Of a stretch of 64,000 bases of DNA, positions 43,194-51,960 are shown piece after piece. The DNA comes from Nocardia flavorosea NBRC 108225 (GTDB taxonomy: Bacteria > Actinomycetota > Actinomycetes > Mycobacteriales > Mycobacteriaceae). The stretch covers positions 186,001 to 250,000 of the forward strand of contig NZ_BDCG01000021.1 of NCBI RefSeq assembly GCF_001613385.1. The letters run 5' to 3'. Made by a program: the position numbers and the translations under genes. The notes beneath the pieces are model-generated. The model saw only the letters and a program-made list of their open reading frames with translations, was not told the origin of the DNA and made no database searches. Position 1 is the stretch's first letter, and each line of letters starts with the position of its first letter.

Positions 43194-44368
43194 TCACCGG
43201 ATGACCGGCGCGGCCGTGATACGGCCCTCGGCTGCCGCCGCGAGCAATATCGCGTGATCGCGGGCGCTGGGACCGGCGTAGTCTTCCGCGAACTCGGCCA
43301 TGGCCGAGTCGAATTCGTCGCCGGAGCCCAGGTTACCCGGTTCTCGTACCCGGAGCCGTCGAGGTACCCGGCCAGCACCGAGGGCTGCGCCTCCTTGGCC
43401 TGGAGGAACAGCGGGTCACCGCCGGGGCCGCGCAACAGGACGATCCAGCAGCGGGTTCCCACACCCACGACCTTGCGGGCCGCGTGCACATTGTCGAACC
43501 GATCCAGCAGATAATGACGGTCGGGTTGCAGGGTGGAGCGGTAGTCGATCAGCCGTCTCATCATGGTGCGATGCACCTGCTCGGCGTCGGCGCCGGTGAA
43601 CAGTTCCTCCACCGGCACGATCAGCGGCGGTGTACTGACGATCCGCGGCTGCCCGCCGGGTCCGGTGGTCGTGAGCTTCGACAGGGCATGCGCACTGTCG
43701 CGACCCCACGCCTTGTCGATCGTCTTCTCGACCCGCTTCCGCGTCGAGGCATCGAGTATCTCGCGCAGCCCCGCCATTTCCGCCTCCGCCTCGAGATGGG
43801 AGTACCACACGTCGAGCTCGCCACGCCCCGCCTGGTATTTCATGGTTTCGCGGTACTCGGCGGCGCAGGCCTTGGTGATGCGATGACGCTGTTCGGTTTT
43901 GAAACCGTTGCCGCGTCCGGCGATGGCCAGGCTCGCGACCAGCCGCCGGACATCCCATTCGAAAGGGCCCGGATAGGTTTCGTCGAAATCGTTGACATCG
44001 AAGGCGAGCCGGCGCTCCGGCGTCGCGAACAGTCCGAAGTTGCTCAGATGCGCGTCTCCGCACAGTTGCGTGCACAAACCCGTGCTCGGGAGGCGGGCCA
44101 GATCGTCGGCCATCACCAGCGCGGCGCCGCGGAAGAACGCAAACGGTGAGGTCGCCATCCGGCCGTAGCGCACGGGTACCAGTTCGGGTATGCGGGTGCC
44201 GGCCTGGGATTCGAGGAGGGCGAGCGGGTCCCGGTCGTCCCCGGTTCCCACCTCGGCGAGTGCGGCCAAAGGTACCCGCTCGCGCTGCCGAGCTCCGCAT
44301 TCGACTCGCTGCGCGCGGTGCACCTGCGGGTCCATCGCAGGCTCGGCACCTGCATGAGGTCGGGCCAT
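43194..44368 (-). pseudogene. DUF2252 protein with internal deletion and frameshift
   Basis: From ATG 44368 the frame follows DUF2252 well: QLCGDAHLSNFGLFA, AFDVNDFDET, then VGVGTRCWIVLLRGPGGDPL and QAKEAQPSVLAG. It then leaves the family. The usual end of the family (SDEFDxAxxxFAxxYADQNxRDHAAL) is found a little further in another frame as GSGDEFDSAMAEFAEDYAGP and SARDHAILLAAAAEGRI, ending at 43194. About 60-90 residues before it are missing. DUF2252 has a kinase-like fold and unknown function. It is probably inactive. Confidence 0.7.
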
Positions 44369-44654
44369 GGGCGAACGGTAGATGCGGTCCGATCCGCACG
44401 TCGTCACCCGGCGCGGGTGAGAACACGGCACCACACGGCACCGTTGCCGCCCGTTGCCGTCGGCGGCCCCCGGCTTCCCGGGCCGACCACGCAGCACTGT
44501 GCTCGAAACGGGGAGCGATCGCCGGGCTGTCGTGCCCGACTCCGGCCGGGGGCATCGACCGATACCGTAGTTGCGCTTCTCCCCGCGGGGTCGCGGAACG
44601 TCGAACCGCGTGTGGAGAGGTGGTAAGCCCGGCTGCTCTACGGCCGGGAGGACG
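44369..44654. other. Intergenic, no gene recognised
   Basis: Upstream of the DUF2252 gene and downstream of the dienelactone hydrolase. Probably holds the DUF2252 promoter. Confidence 0.35.
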
Positions 44655-45395
44655 TCACTGCTTCAGGGTGCGGTCGAACAGCTCCCGCAGTTCCCGGAAA
44701 TGCCGCTCGGCCGCTTCCTCCTGGTAGGCGGCGGTATCGGACATGGTGTAGCCGTGCAGGGCGCCTGGGTAGACGGCGGTGCGGTGGTCGACACCGGCGG
44801 CCTCCAGCGCGCCATCGAACGCAGCGATCTGTTCGGGAGTATTGGAACCGTCGTTGTCGGCATGGCCGGCCAAGACTGCCGCCCGGACCCGGGAAATCTC
44901 GGAATGCGGGCTGTCGGCGTCCTCGGTGACGATTCCGCCGGTATGGAACATCCCGATCGCCGCCACCTCACCCGGGCGGTGCGCGGCCAGCCGCAATGCG
45001 ATCCGGCCGCCGAAGCAGTATCCGGTCGCGCCGACCGCGGTCCCGGTGACACCGGGTAGCCCGTGCAGCGTCTCCAGCCACACCTCACCGTCTGCCCGCA
45101 GTACCTCCGGCGTGAGCCGGGCCATCCGCTCACCCACCCCGGAGGCGAAGAACGCGTCACGACTTGCCGGATCGCGCAGGTCCATGGTGGGCGCGAGATC
45201 CGCGGCGCGCCCGTCCCGCCAGAAAACATGCGGCGCCAGCACGACATAACCCCACGACGCGATCCGGTCCGCGATCCGCTCGATCTCCGGACGCAACCCG
45301 ATCGCATCCTGGAAGAGCAGGACTCCGGGCCCGGACTCGCCGGACACATATCCTTCAGCACTGCCACCGGGAAGCGATATCTCGAACATCGTCAC
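44655..45395 (-). CDS. Dienelactone hydrolase family protein
   Basis: A 246-residue alpha/beta hydrolase with GYCFGGRIALRLAA giving the cysteine nucleophile, the DLH signature, and an acid and histidine in HADNDGSN and PGALHGYTM. Dienelactone hydrolases open lactone rings in aromatic degradation, but many homologues act on other esters. GTG 45395 and ATG 45389 are both possible starts. No ring-cleavage genes are near. Confidence 0.85.
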   Translation of the reverse strand: MTMFEISLPGGSAEGYVSGESGPGVLLFQDAIGLRPEIERIADRIASWGYVVLAPHVFWRDGRAADLAPTMDLRDPASRDAFFASGVGERMARLTPEVLRADGEVWLETLHGLPGVTGTAVGATGYCFGGRIALRLAAHRPGEVAAIGMFHTGGIVTEDADSPHSEISRVRAAVLAGHADNDGSNTPEQIAAFDGALEAAGVDHRTAVYPGALHGYTMSDTAAYQEEAAERHFRELRELFDRTLKQ

Positions 45396-45488
45396 CCCCG
45401 CGACCCTACCGCGGCAAGAGAACGCGCTGTCGCGTGTGCCGGTCGGCGGCCCAGCGCTGGAACTCGGCGGTACCGCGCTCGGCTCCGA

Positions 45489-45890
45489 TCACCGGTTCGG
45501 ATCGGTCATGATTCCACGGGGCATAAGGTCGCCCGACAGCTGCATATGTACTTCGGCGTCGGCAAATTCGACGTGCCCGGGGAGCATCGGGCCGCCCAGA
45601 ACGGGTACCGGGACGAAGGCATGCAACGTATCGGGGCCGACGGGGCCGAGCTGGTCGACCACCCGATCGAACAGTGGGCTGCCGTCGTCGCCGTTGCCTC
45701 CCCGCGATACCGGTCGGTTCGCCCTGCCGCTGCTCAGCTGGAACATGCTGTCGCACAGGTGTTGCGCCGGGATGAGCATCGGCTGCCCGGTCCACGGTGG
45801 CGCCGACGGCCGGGGGAGCGAGAGCAGGTGCTGCCGGGGCCCTCGCTCCACGATCTCACCGATGGGCAACTCCCCGAGTCCATTACCTGG
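45489..45890 (-). pseudogene. Unidentified hypothetical gene remnant
   Basis: The minus strand has a plausibly coding frame: GELPIGEIVERGPRQHLL, WTGQPMLIPAQHLCDSMFQL and PDTLHAFVPVPVLGGPMLPG. A possible continuation after a shift near 45530 is SEPVIGAERGTAEFQRWAAD, ending by 45406. No start with good context was found, and the family is unknown. Confidence 0.3.
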
Positions 45891-45894
45891 GCGA

Positions 45895-46232
45895 TCGGCG
45901 CGGTGCACCTGCGTGCCCGGGTGCGCGGCGGGGCGACACTCACCGGCATCGCGGACGACCATATGGTCCCGGTCGGTGTACTCGAACCGGTCTACCGCGA
46001 CGCGGCACGAGCCGGATACGTGACGGCCGAGGGGGATTGGCTACGACAGACCGACAGTGGAACGCAGCAGGCCGAGCGTTTCCGCCGGGTCTGGCGTGGC
46101 CGGCTGGACCGGCATCTGGAGGACTGGTCCTTCGACGATCCCGCCGACAAGGCCCTGCTCGACCGAGCACTGGACAAGGTCGCCGGCGAACTGCTGGACG
46201 AACAGAGCCGGCGCCCCACCTTCGCCGGCTGA
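45895..46232 (+). pseudogene. C-terminal winged-helix remnant of a transporter-regulator protein
   Basis: The plus-strand frame ends HMVPVGVLEPVYRDAARAGY, RQTDSGTQQAERFRRVWRGR and LDRHLEDWSFDDPADKALL. This matches my memory of the extra winged-helix-like tail on some actinobacterial MFS exporters. Upstream the frame is arginine-rich and shows no membrane segments, so the transporter body is gone. Confidence 0.45.
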
Positions 46233-46424
46233 AGGAGCAGGAGCCCTACCCGCCGCGAGCCCTGCCACCAGACGCCGTGCGTAGCGCCGCAACGGTTCGG
46301 CGCGCCACTCCGGGGCGGCTCGGGTTCGCGCTCGCGCTGTCGATCGCCGGCCCGGGCGGCACACCGAGCACGGCGGCCGGCCGCTCCGGGCCGCGGCGGC
46401 GCAGTCCGCCGTGAATGTGCCCCG
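46233..46424. other. Short intergenic stretch
   Basis: No gene or strong hairpin recognised between the remnant and the GGDEF gene. Confidence 0.35.
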
Positions 46425-47740
46425 TCAGGAGCGGGGACGCGGGACCTTGTTGCGGTACATGGCGGAATCGGCGGCCTGCATCGCCTCGTCCATTGCTGTC
46501 GGCGCATCCTCGAGATACACCGTGCCGATACTCGCGCCGATTGTGATCGTCCGGTCGCCGATCTCCATCGGCACGGTGAGCGCGGTCTGCACATCCGCAC
46601 TGAGCATGGCCAATTCCGCCGTTCCGGTGCACCGCTCCAGCACGGCGATGAACTCGTCACCGCCCAGACGGGCCGCGAGTCCACCGGCCGCCGTAACGGT
46701 TTGCCGCAGACGGGCCCCGACTATCCGCAGCACCTCGTCACCGACCGTATGCCCCACCGATCGTTGACCTCTTTGAACCCGTCGAGGTCCAGATAGGCCA
46801 TCCCGATCGGTGGCGTCGCCACGGCCAACCGGTCGAAGAAATGGCCGCGGTTGGGCAGGCGGGTGAGTTCGTCGTGATTGGCGTCGTACCAGAGGCGGGC
46901 GGCGAGTTCCCGGCGTTCGGTGACATCGACCGCCACACCGATCAGGAAGCGGACCTGACCGCTGTGGTCGCGGACCGCCGACATCGACAGATCGATCCCC
47001 GTGGAGGTCCCGTCCGGGCGCGGGTGGTCCAGTTCCATCCGGAACCGGTCGATACTGCCCGTCAGCAGCTGAGTCATCCGCTGGTAGGCGTCACCGATAT
47101 CGGCGTGCCCGACTACATCGGCCACCGGCCGGCCCGGCATGTCCCGGACGTCGACGCCGAGCATGTCCGCGAATGCCGCATTTGCTTCGAGGACCCGACC
47201 GTGGATGTCGACCGTCCCGATTCCGACCGAAGCGCCCGCGAACACCGCCGCGAAACGTGCTTCGGAGAGTTCGCGCCGACGCTCGGCCTCCTGGGCGGCC
47301 GCCAGCGCTGCGGCCAGCGTGGCCTCCTGCTCCGACAACGCTACCGAGCGAAGTGCCGCGGTGAACCCGGTCGCGAACTCGGCGGCCACGAGCACCGCGC
47401 GGTCGTGTACCGAGTCGCCGGCGGACGGGTCCGTGGCCTGGACGTGCCGGGCCATCTCCGAGCAGATCAGCGGGATCGTCCGGCCGGCCACGGCGGGGTC
47501 GCGGTAGTTCGCCGCGACCAGTGACTCGGCCGCGTACTTCCCGGCCTCCGTCCCCGTGGTGCCGCGTAGGGCGGCGAGCAGTTGTCCGACCTGTTCGGTC
47601 AGGAGTTCCTCGATCCGGTCCCGCGTCAGTGTGGGCGCCACCGCGCCGTCGAGCGCATCGGCCCAGCAGACCGCGAGTTCCCGCGCGGTCACCCTGATCT
47701 CCTGCGCCGACTCGGCCGGGTCAGGATTTGCACCCCACAC
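46425..47740 (-). pseudogene. PAS-GGDEF diguanylate cyclase, frameshifted at 46752
   Basis: Read from GTG 47740, which overlaps the preceding methyltransferase gene. An N-terminal sensor is followed by a PAS domain (AVFAGASVGIGTVDIHGRV ... GVAVDVTERREL) and a GGDEF start (HDELTRLPNRGHFFDRLA, YLDLDGFKEVNDRWG). At a run of four G (plus-strand C at 46752-46755) one base appears missing. The chain continues in another frame as GHTVGDEVLRIVGARLRQ with the active motif RLGGDEFIAVL to the stop at 46425. Intact, it would make c-di-GMP. As written, the cyclase is cut. Confidence 0.78.
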
Positions 47741-48530
47741 CGGCCAAGCCCAGCGACCGCCCCGGGGCCTCGTGCCGATCGCGCTCCGATTCCGGCCGCC
47801 ACATCGGCAGTTCGACCACACCGGGTTCCACGAGCTCCCAGCCGTCGAACATCTCGGTGATCGCGGCACGCGAGCGGAACTGGATCCCCACCTGATTGCC
47901 GTGCTGCGAGGATTTGTGCAGGGCGGCAGCATCGTCGGGACGCAGCGCCGAGGTCAGATGTGAGATGGCGATATGACTCCCGCTGGGTACCGCCCGCCGG
48001 AGAGCGTCCACCTTCGCCGCGGGCAGATCGTCGTCGGCGAGGAGATGCAGTACCGCGATGAGCAGGATCCCGACCGGCTGTTCCGGATCGATCAATCCGG
48101 TATCGCGGATCCGCGCCAGCAGATCGGCAGGTTCCCGCAGATCGCCCTCGATGGCGCCGTAATTCTGTTGGCCCACCAGGATCGCCCGCGAATGGGCCAC
48201 GGCCACCGGATCGATATCCACGTAGAGCACCCGTGCCCCGGGATCGCATTCCCGGACGATCTCGTGGACGTTACCGGCGGTCGGGATACCCGATCCGATA
48301 TCGAGGAACTGGGTGATGCCCGCTTCGATCAGGTAGCGCACCGCTCGCCGCAGGAACGCACGGTTGCTCAGCGCCAGCCGCGGCAGGTCCGGCACCAGCC
48401 GGCTACCGCGCTGGGCGGCGAGCCGATCGACTTCGAAATTGTGCGAACCACCCAGCAGCGCGTCGTACATCCGCGCCGGGCTCGGCTGCATCATGTCCAC
48501 ACCCTCGGGTGCCCAGGCCGGCCTGTCCAT
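47721..48530 (-). CDS. SAM-dependent methyltransferase, DUF574 family
   Basis: A 269-residue protein with the DUF574 opening PSPARMYDALLGGSHNFEVD, the SAM-binding motif QFLDIGSGIPT and YVDIDPVAVAHSRAIL. This family is abundant in Actinobacteria, often next to regulatory or polyketide genes; the methyl acceptor is unknown. Its stop overlaps the start region of the PAS-GGDEF gene, so they were one operon. Confidence 0.88.
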   Translation of the reverse strand: MDRPAWAPEGVDMMQPSPARMYDALLGGSHNFEVDRLAAQRGSRLVPDLPRLALSNRAFLRRAVRYLIEAGITQFLDIGSGIPTAGNVHEIVRECDPGARVLYVDIDPVAVAHSRAILVGQQNYGAIEGDLREPADLLARIRDTGLIDPEQPVGILLIAVLHLLADDDLPAAKVDALRRAVPSGSHIAISHLTSALRPDDAAALHKSSQHGNQVGIQFRSRAAITEMFDGWELVEPGVVELPMWRPESERDRHEAPGRSLGLAGVGCKS

Positions 48531-48809
48531 CTCATCCCCTCTGCGCTCGAAACCCGTCCCGGCCGTGTCACGCTCGGCCGTGTCCGGGAAACCCCTGCGC
48601 TGCGCTACGGACCACCCGTGCCGCGGCGGACCGGTGCCCGCTCGGCCGAATTGCTGTTACGGCCGTAAGGCACTGTGCGCATAATAGCCGGTACGGTCCC
48701 CGTCCCGTCAGGGACAACGCGGCTCGAAGCGCTCGACCGAGCGCCGCACGGAGGGGCGGGATCCGGCGGGGGGTTGCGGCAGAATCCGGCTTTGTCCGGC
48801 TGCGGCGGG
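48531..48809. other. Intergenic, no gene recognised
   Basis: Probably holds the methyltransferase promoter. Confidence 0.35.
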
Positions 48810-49877
48810 CTATTCCGCCCCGGGGACGACCCCGCGTGGCCGGATCAGCGGCAGGTCGTTGTAGGTGACGATGCCGGGCGGTGCTGCCACGACGGCCGGG
48901 ATGGCGTTGATCGCCGGCATCGCGGTCATGATGTGTCCGAGAGTCATGAAATCCGCGATGGTCTCGGCCTGGAAATCCGGTGGTGGCAGGAAGCTCACGA
49001 CGTTCTTCACGGTCGGCCGCCCGTCGACCTGCAGTACCCAGCCGTCCTGGTCGATCTTCCAATCCGGTTCCAGGGTCTGTCCTTTGCGCCAGCGCACGGT
49101 GAGCTCCACCAGTGTCCGGCCGGCGACGATACCTTTCCAGCTCGCGAATACGCCGGCCACACAGCCGGCGGGGATGGTCCACGAGCCGAGATCGAGATCG
49201 GCTGTGGTCCGGGCGTACTCGGCGTCGCAGCGTACTTCGTCCAGTTCGACGCCCAGGGCGTCGGCGATCAGGCGCACCGCTTCCCCGAACACCGCCGTTC
49301 CCTCGGCGGTCATCGCCTGGAGGCCGGGATGGTCGATCGGCCGGCCGAAACCTACTGGGCGCTCGGTGGCCGGGGAATCGTAGAACGTGGTGTCGGCGGC
49401 CTCCGTGACGGTCACTTTGTCGACGCGGTCGCAGATACCTGCCGAGACGATGGCCAGCAGGTTCACGAACCCCGGGCTGATTCCGGACCCGAACATGGTC
49501 GAACCGCCCCGATTGCACGCGTCGATGATGCGATCGCGTCCGGGGCCCTGGCGATGGCCGGTGATGAACGACGATGTCGACACCACATCCACGCCGATTT
49601 CCAGAATCCGGACCAGTTCGTCGACGTCGATCCACATCGGGTTGTAGACCACGCAATCCGGTTCGAGTGCGAGTAGGGCGCCGATATCGTCGGTGGCGGT
49701 GATTCCGACGGGATCGATCCCGCACAGTTCGCCGATATCGCGGCCTACCTTCTCCGGTGACCATGCGTAACAGCCGACGAGTTCGAGGGTCGGATTCGAT
49801 ACGACAGCACGAACCGAACTCTTCCCGACATTGCCGGTCGTCCACTGGACGACCCGATACCGACGATCTTTGGGCAC
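48810..49877 (-). CDS. DapB-like NAD(P)-dependent oxidoreductase
   Basis: A 355-residue protein from GTG 49877 with the Rossmann motif VVQWTTGNVGKSSVRAVV and the mid-section VVSTSSFITGHRQGPGR, as in dihydrodipicolinate-reductase-like or amine-dehydrogenase-like families common in mycobacteria and nocardiae. The tail is a substrate lid. The reaction is unknown. Diaminopimelate synthesis is unlikely, because dedicated DapB enzymes are shorter. Confidence 0.78.
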   Translation of the reverse strand: MPKDRRYRVVQWTTGNVGKSSVRAVVSNPTLELVGCYAWSPEKVGRDIGELCGIDPVGITATDDIGALLALEPDCVVYNPMWIDVDELVRILEIGVDVVSTSSFITGHRQGPGRDRIIDACNRGGSTMFGSGISPGFVNLLAIVSAGICDRVDKVTVTEAADTTFYDSPATERPVGFGRPIDHPGLQAMTAEGTAVFGEAVRLIADALGVELDEVRCDAEYARTTADLDLGSWTIPAGCVAGVFASWKGIVAGRTLVELTVRWRKGQTLEPDWKIDQDGWVLQVDGRPTVKNVVSFLPPPDFQAETIADFMTLGHIMTAMPAINAIPAVVAAPPGIVTYNDLPLIRPRGVVPGAE

Positions 49878-50369
49878 CTGCTCAGCTTAGGGTCGACGGC
49901 CGATTTGCGGAATGGATACTCTGAAATTCGAGAATGCGATTTCCTATCGGATGTCTGGTCGGGCCCGGATGTCGGTGCGGCCGGATCGGATCCTCTTCGG
50001 TGGTTTGCATCACAAAGGCGCGGAGCGCCGGACCGGAAGCGGTGTGTGTCACATTTTGTGCCGAGTGAATCGCAGAATCCGCCGGGTCCGGGAGCGCATG
50101 GCAGGTGGGTTCGGGGACAACCGGTGAGCGCAGGTCGTCTCGCCTGGAAAGGCCTGTCCGGCAAGCAGCTTCGGTCCCGTGAACGACGGGGGCCGGGCGC
50201 AGGTGAATTCCTCGTTGAACGTCCTGCGTATGCCATCCGGGCGAGCCTTCGGCCTGTCAAGCTCTCGTCAACCTGTGTTATCCAGAGGTCACAACACGGT
50301 AATATCGAATTGCTCGCCGAGGCGTGTATCAGGCGAGCCCCGCCGGATCGAAGGTTGGTGAGACCACCC
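49878..50369. other. Intergenic, possible promoter only
   Basis: A TAATAT at 50300-50305 and ACCTGTGTTA upstream may be a weak promoter for the Nudix gene. No coding frame of quality. Confidence 0.35.
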
Positions 50370-50816
50370 ATGTCGGTATCGATGTTCGACGAAACCCTGC
50401 CACGCGGTGAACGAGACGGGGTCGGGCTGCGGGTCGGCGCAATCATCGATCGCGGTGGTGAGGTGCTGTTGCTGGAGCTACCCAGTACCGGCCCGATTCG
50501 TCCCACTCGTAAACTGCCCGGGGCCACTGTGGAGCCCGGTGAATCGGTGACCGGCGCCCTGATTCGCGGTGTACAGGAGGAGACCGGGCTCACGGTCACC
50601 GGTGTCCGCCACCACGTCGGCGACTTCGACTATCTGTCGCCCGCCGGTAAACCGGTGCGGCGCCTGCACTTCGCGGTCGAGGTCGAATCGACCGGCCCCG
50701 TCGTGCTGACTGCGCATGCGAGCTACGTCTGGGCGTCCCTGAACAGCGGCGACCTGTCGGTCACCTCCTCGGTTCAGAAGATCCTCGATACCTATCGGGA
50801 ACTCGTCTACCGCTGA
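50370..50816 (+). CDS. Nudix hydrolase with modified Nudix box
   Basis: A 148-residue protein from ATG 50370. The Nudix box reads GATVEPGESVTGALIRGVQEETGL. The EExG end is intact, but the first Glu of the usual REUxEE is Gly, and the leading Gly is shifted by one. The fold otherwise fits: KLPGAT strand and helix. Nudix enzymes cleave nucleoside diphosphates linked to X. The change may alter metal binding. It converges with the DMT exporter. Confidence 0.78.
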   Translation: MSVSMFDETLPRGERDGVGLRVGAIIDRGGEVLLLELPSTGPIRPTRKLPGATVEPGESVTGALIRGVQEETGLTVTGVRHHVGDFDYLSPAGKPVRRLHFAVEVESTGPVVLTAHASYVWASLNSGDLSVTSSVQKILDTYRELVYR

Positions 50817-50927
50817 GCGAACCCTGTGGCGCTTCCCGGCCGGCGCTACCGTGCCGGAACCCGCGGATCTCTGCGCCGACCGTCCTGTGCCGGCACCGGC
50901 CGGTGGTATGTCCCGAGCTCGCGCCGC

Positions 50928-51947
50928 TCACCGAATCGGCGTATGGGCCGTCTGCGATGGCTCGGTGGATTCCGTGCGTGGGTCGTTCGGCCGGTGCTCG
51001 CTGCGTGGCACCGCCGAGACCGGCGGCCGGCGCAGGCGCGTCCGTACCGCACTTGCCGCACAGCCGATCACCGCGGCAGCGCCGACAGCGGTGGCCCAGC
51101 TCAGTTCCTCGTTCAGTACCAACGCCGCCCAGCACAGCGTGAATGCGGGCTGGGCCAGTTGGACCTGACTGACCTGCGTCATCGGCCCGATCGCCAGACC
51201 GCGGTACCAGGGCAGGAAACCCAGGTACATGCTCACCACGCCGAGGTAGGCGAAGGCGGCCCACTGCGCCGGCGAACCCGTCGGTGGCTGCTGGGCCACG
51301 GATATGCCGGTCAATACCACCATCACCGGAGCGGACAGGACCAGCGCCCACGAAATGGTCTGCCAGGCACCCAATTCGCGGGCCAGCAGACCGCCTTCGG
51401 CGTAACCGCAAGCCGCGGCGACGACCGCGCCCAGCAGTAGCAGGTCCGACCAGTGGGGACCGCCGAAACTGCCGCCACGGAACGCAGCGAACACCGTCGC
51501 CGCCACGGCGCCGGCGGCCGCGGTGAGCCAGAAGGCCCGCGGCGGCCGCTCGTGGCCGCGGAGAACGGCCAGTACCGCGGTCGCTGCGGGTAGCAGTGCG
51601 ATCACCACGGCGCTGTGACCGGCCGACGCCTCGGTGAGTGCGAAGGATGTCAGCAACGGGAATCCGGCGACGACACCGGCGGCGACGATACCCAGCCGGA
51701 TCCATTGCCGACCCCGGGGCCGCTGTTGTCCGGTGAGAGCCAGCGCGCCGCCCGCGAGCAATCCCGCCACGACCGCGCGTCCCGCGGCTACGAAAAGCGC
51801 GGTGAAGCCATCGTCGGCCAGGGTGATTTTGGTGAGCGGCACGGTGAACGAGAACGCAAGGATGCCCAGTAGGCCCCAAGCCGGACCCGAATATCGGGAC
51901 GATAGCGGTTCCGGGGAAGGGGGAGTAGCGCTACTATGTTCTCTCAT
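50928..51947 (-). CDS. EamA/DMT-family exporter
   Basis: A 339-residue membrane protein of about ten hydrophobic segments with the two EamA repeats (WGLLGILAFSFTVPLTKITL ... and FAYLGVVSMYLGFLPWYRGL). This is the drug/metabolite exporter superfamily, moving amino acids or small drugs outward. The ATG at 51947 overlaps on the other strand the ATG of the MocR gene (shared CATG), so at least one transcript is leaderless or a start is wrong. It is probably controlled by that MocR protein. Confidence 0.88.
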   Translation of the reverse strand: MREHSSATPPSPEPLSSRYSGPAWGLLGILAFSFTVPLTKITLADDGFTALFVAAGRAVVAGLLAGGALALTGQQRPRGRQWIRLGIVAAGVVAGFPLLTSFALTEASAGHSAVVIALLPAATAVLAVLRGHERPPRAFWLTAAAGAVAATVFAAFRGGSFGGPHWSDLLLLGAVVAAACGYAEGGLLARELGAWQTISWALVLSAPVMVVLTGISVAQQPPTGSPAQWAAFAYLGVVSMYLGFLPWYRGLAIGPMTQVSQVQLAQPAFTLCWAALVLNEELSWATAVGAAAVIGCAASAVRTRLRRPPVSAVPRSEHRPNDPRTESTEPSQTAHTPIR

Positions 51948-51960
51948 GTCTGAGGATAGC
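51928..51960. promoter_or_regulatory. Divergent leaderless promoter pair around CATG
   Basis: On the plus strand TACTAT (about 51932-51937) lies eight bases before ATG 51946; on the minus strand TATCCT lies five bases before ATG 51947. Both fit TAnnnT -10 boxes of leaderless transcripts, and polymerases would collide if both were active. Confidence 0.45.

Noticed and set aside
50271..50305. TAATAT and upstream box as promoter of the Nudix gene
   Set aside because: Spacing is about 19 bp and the -35 is poor; kept only as a weak remark.
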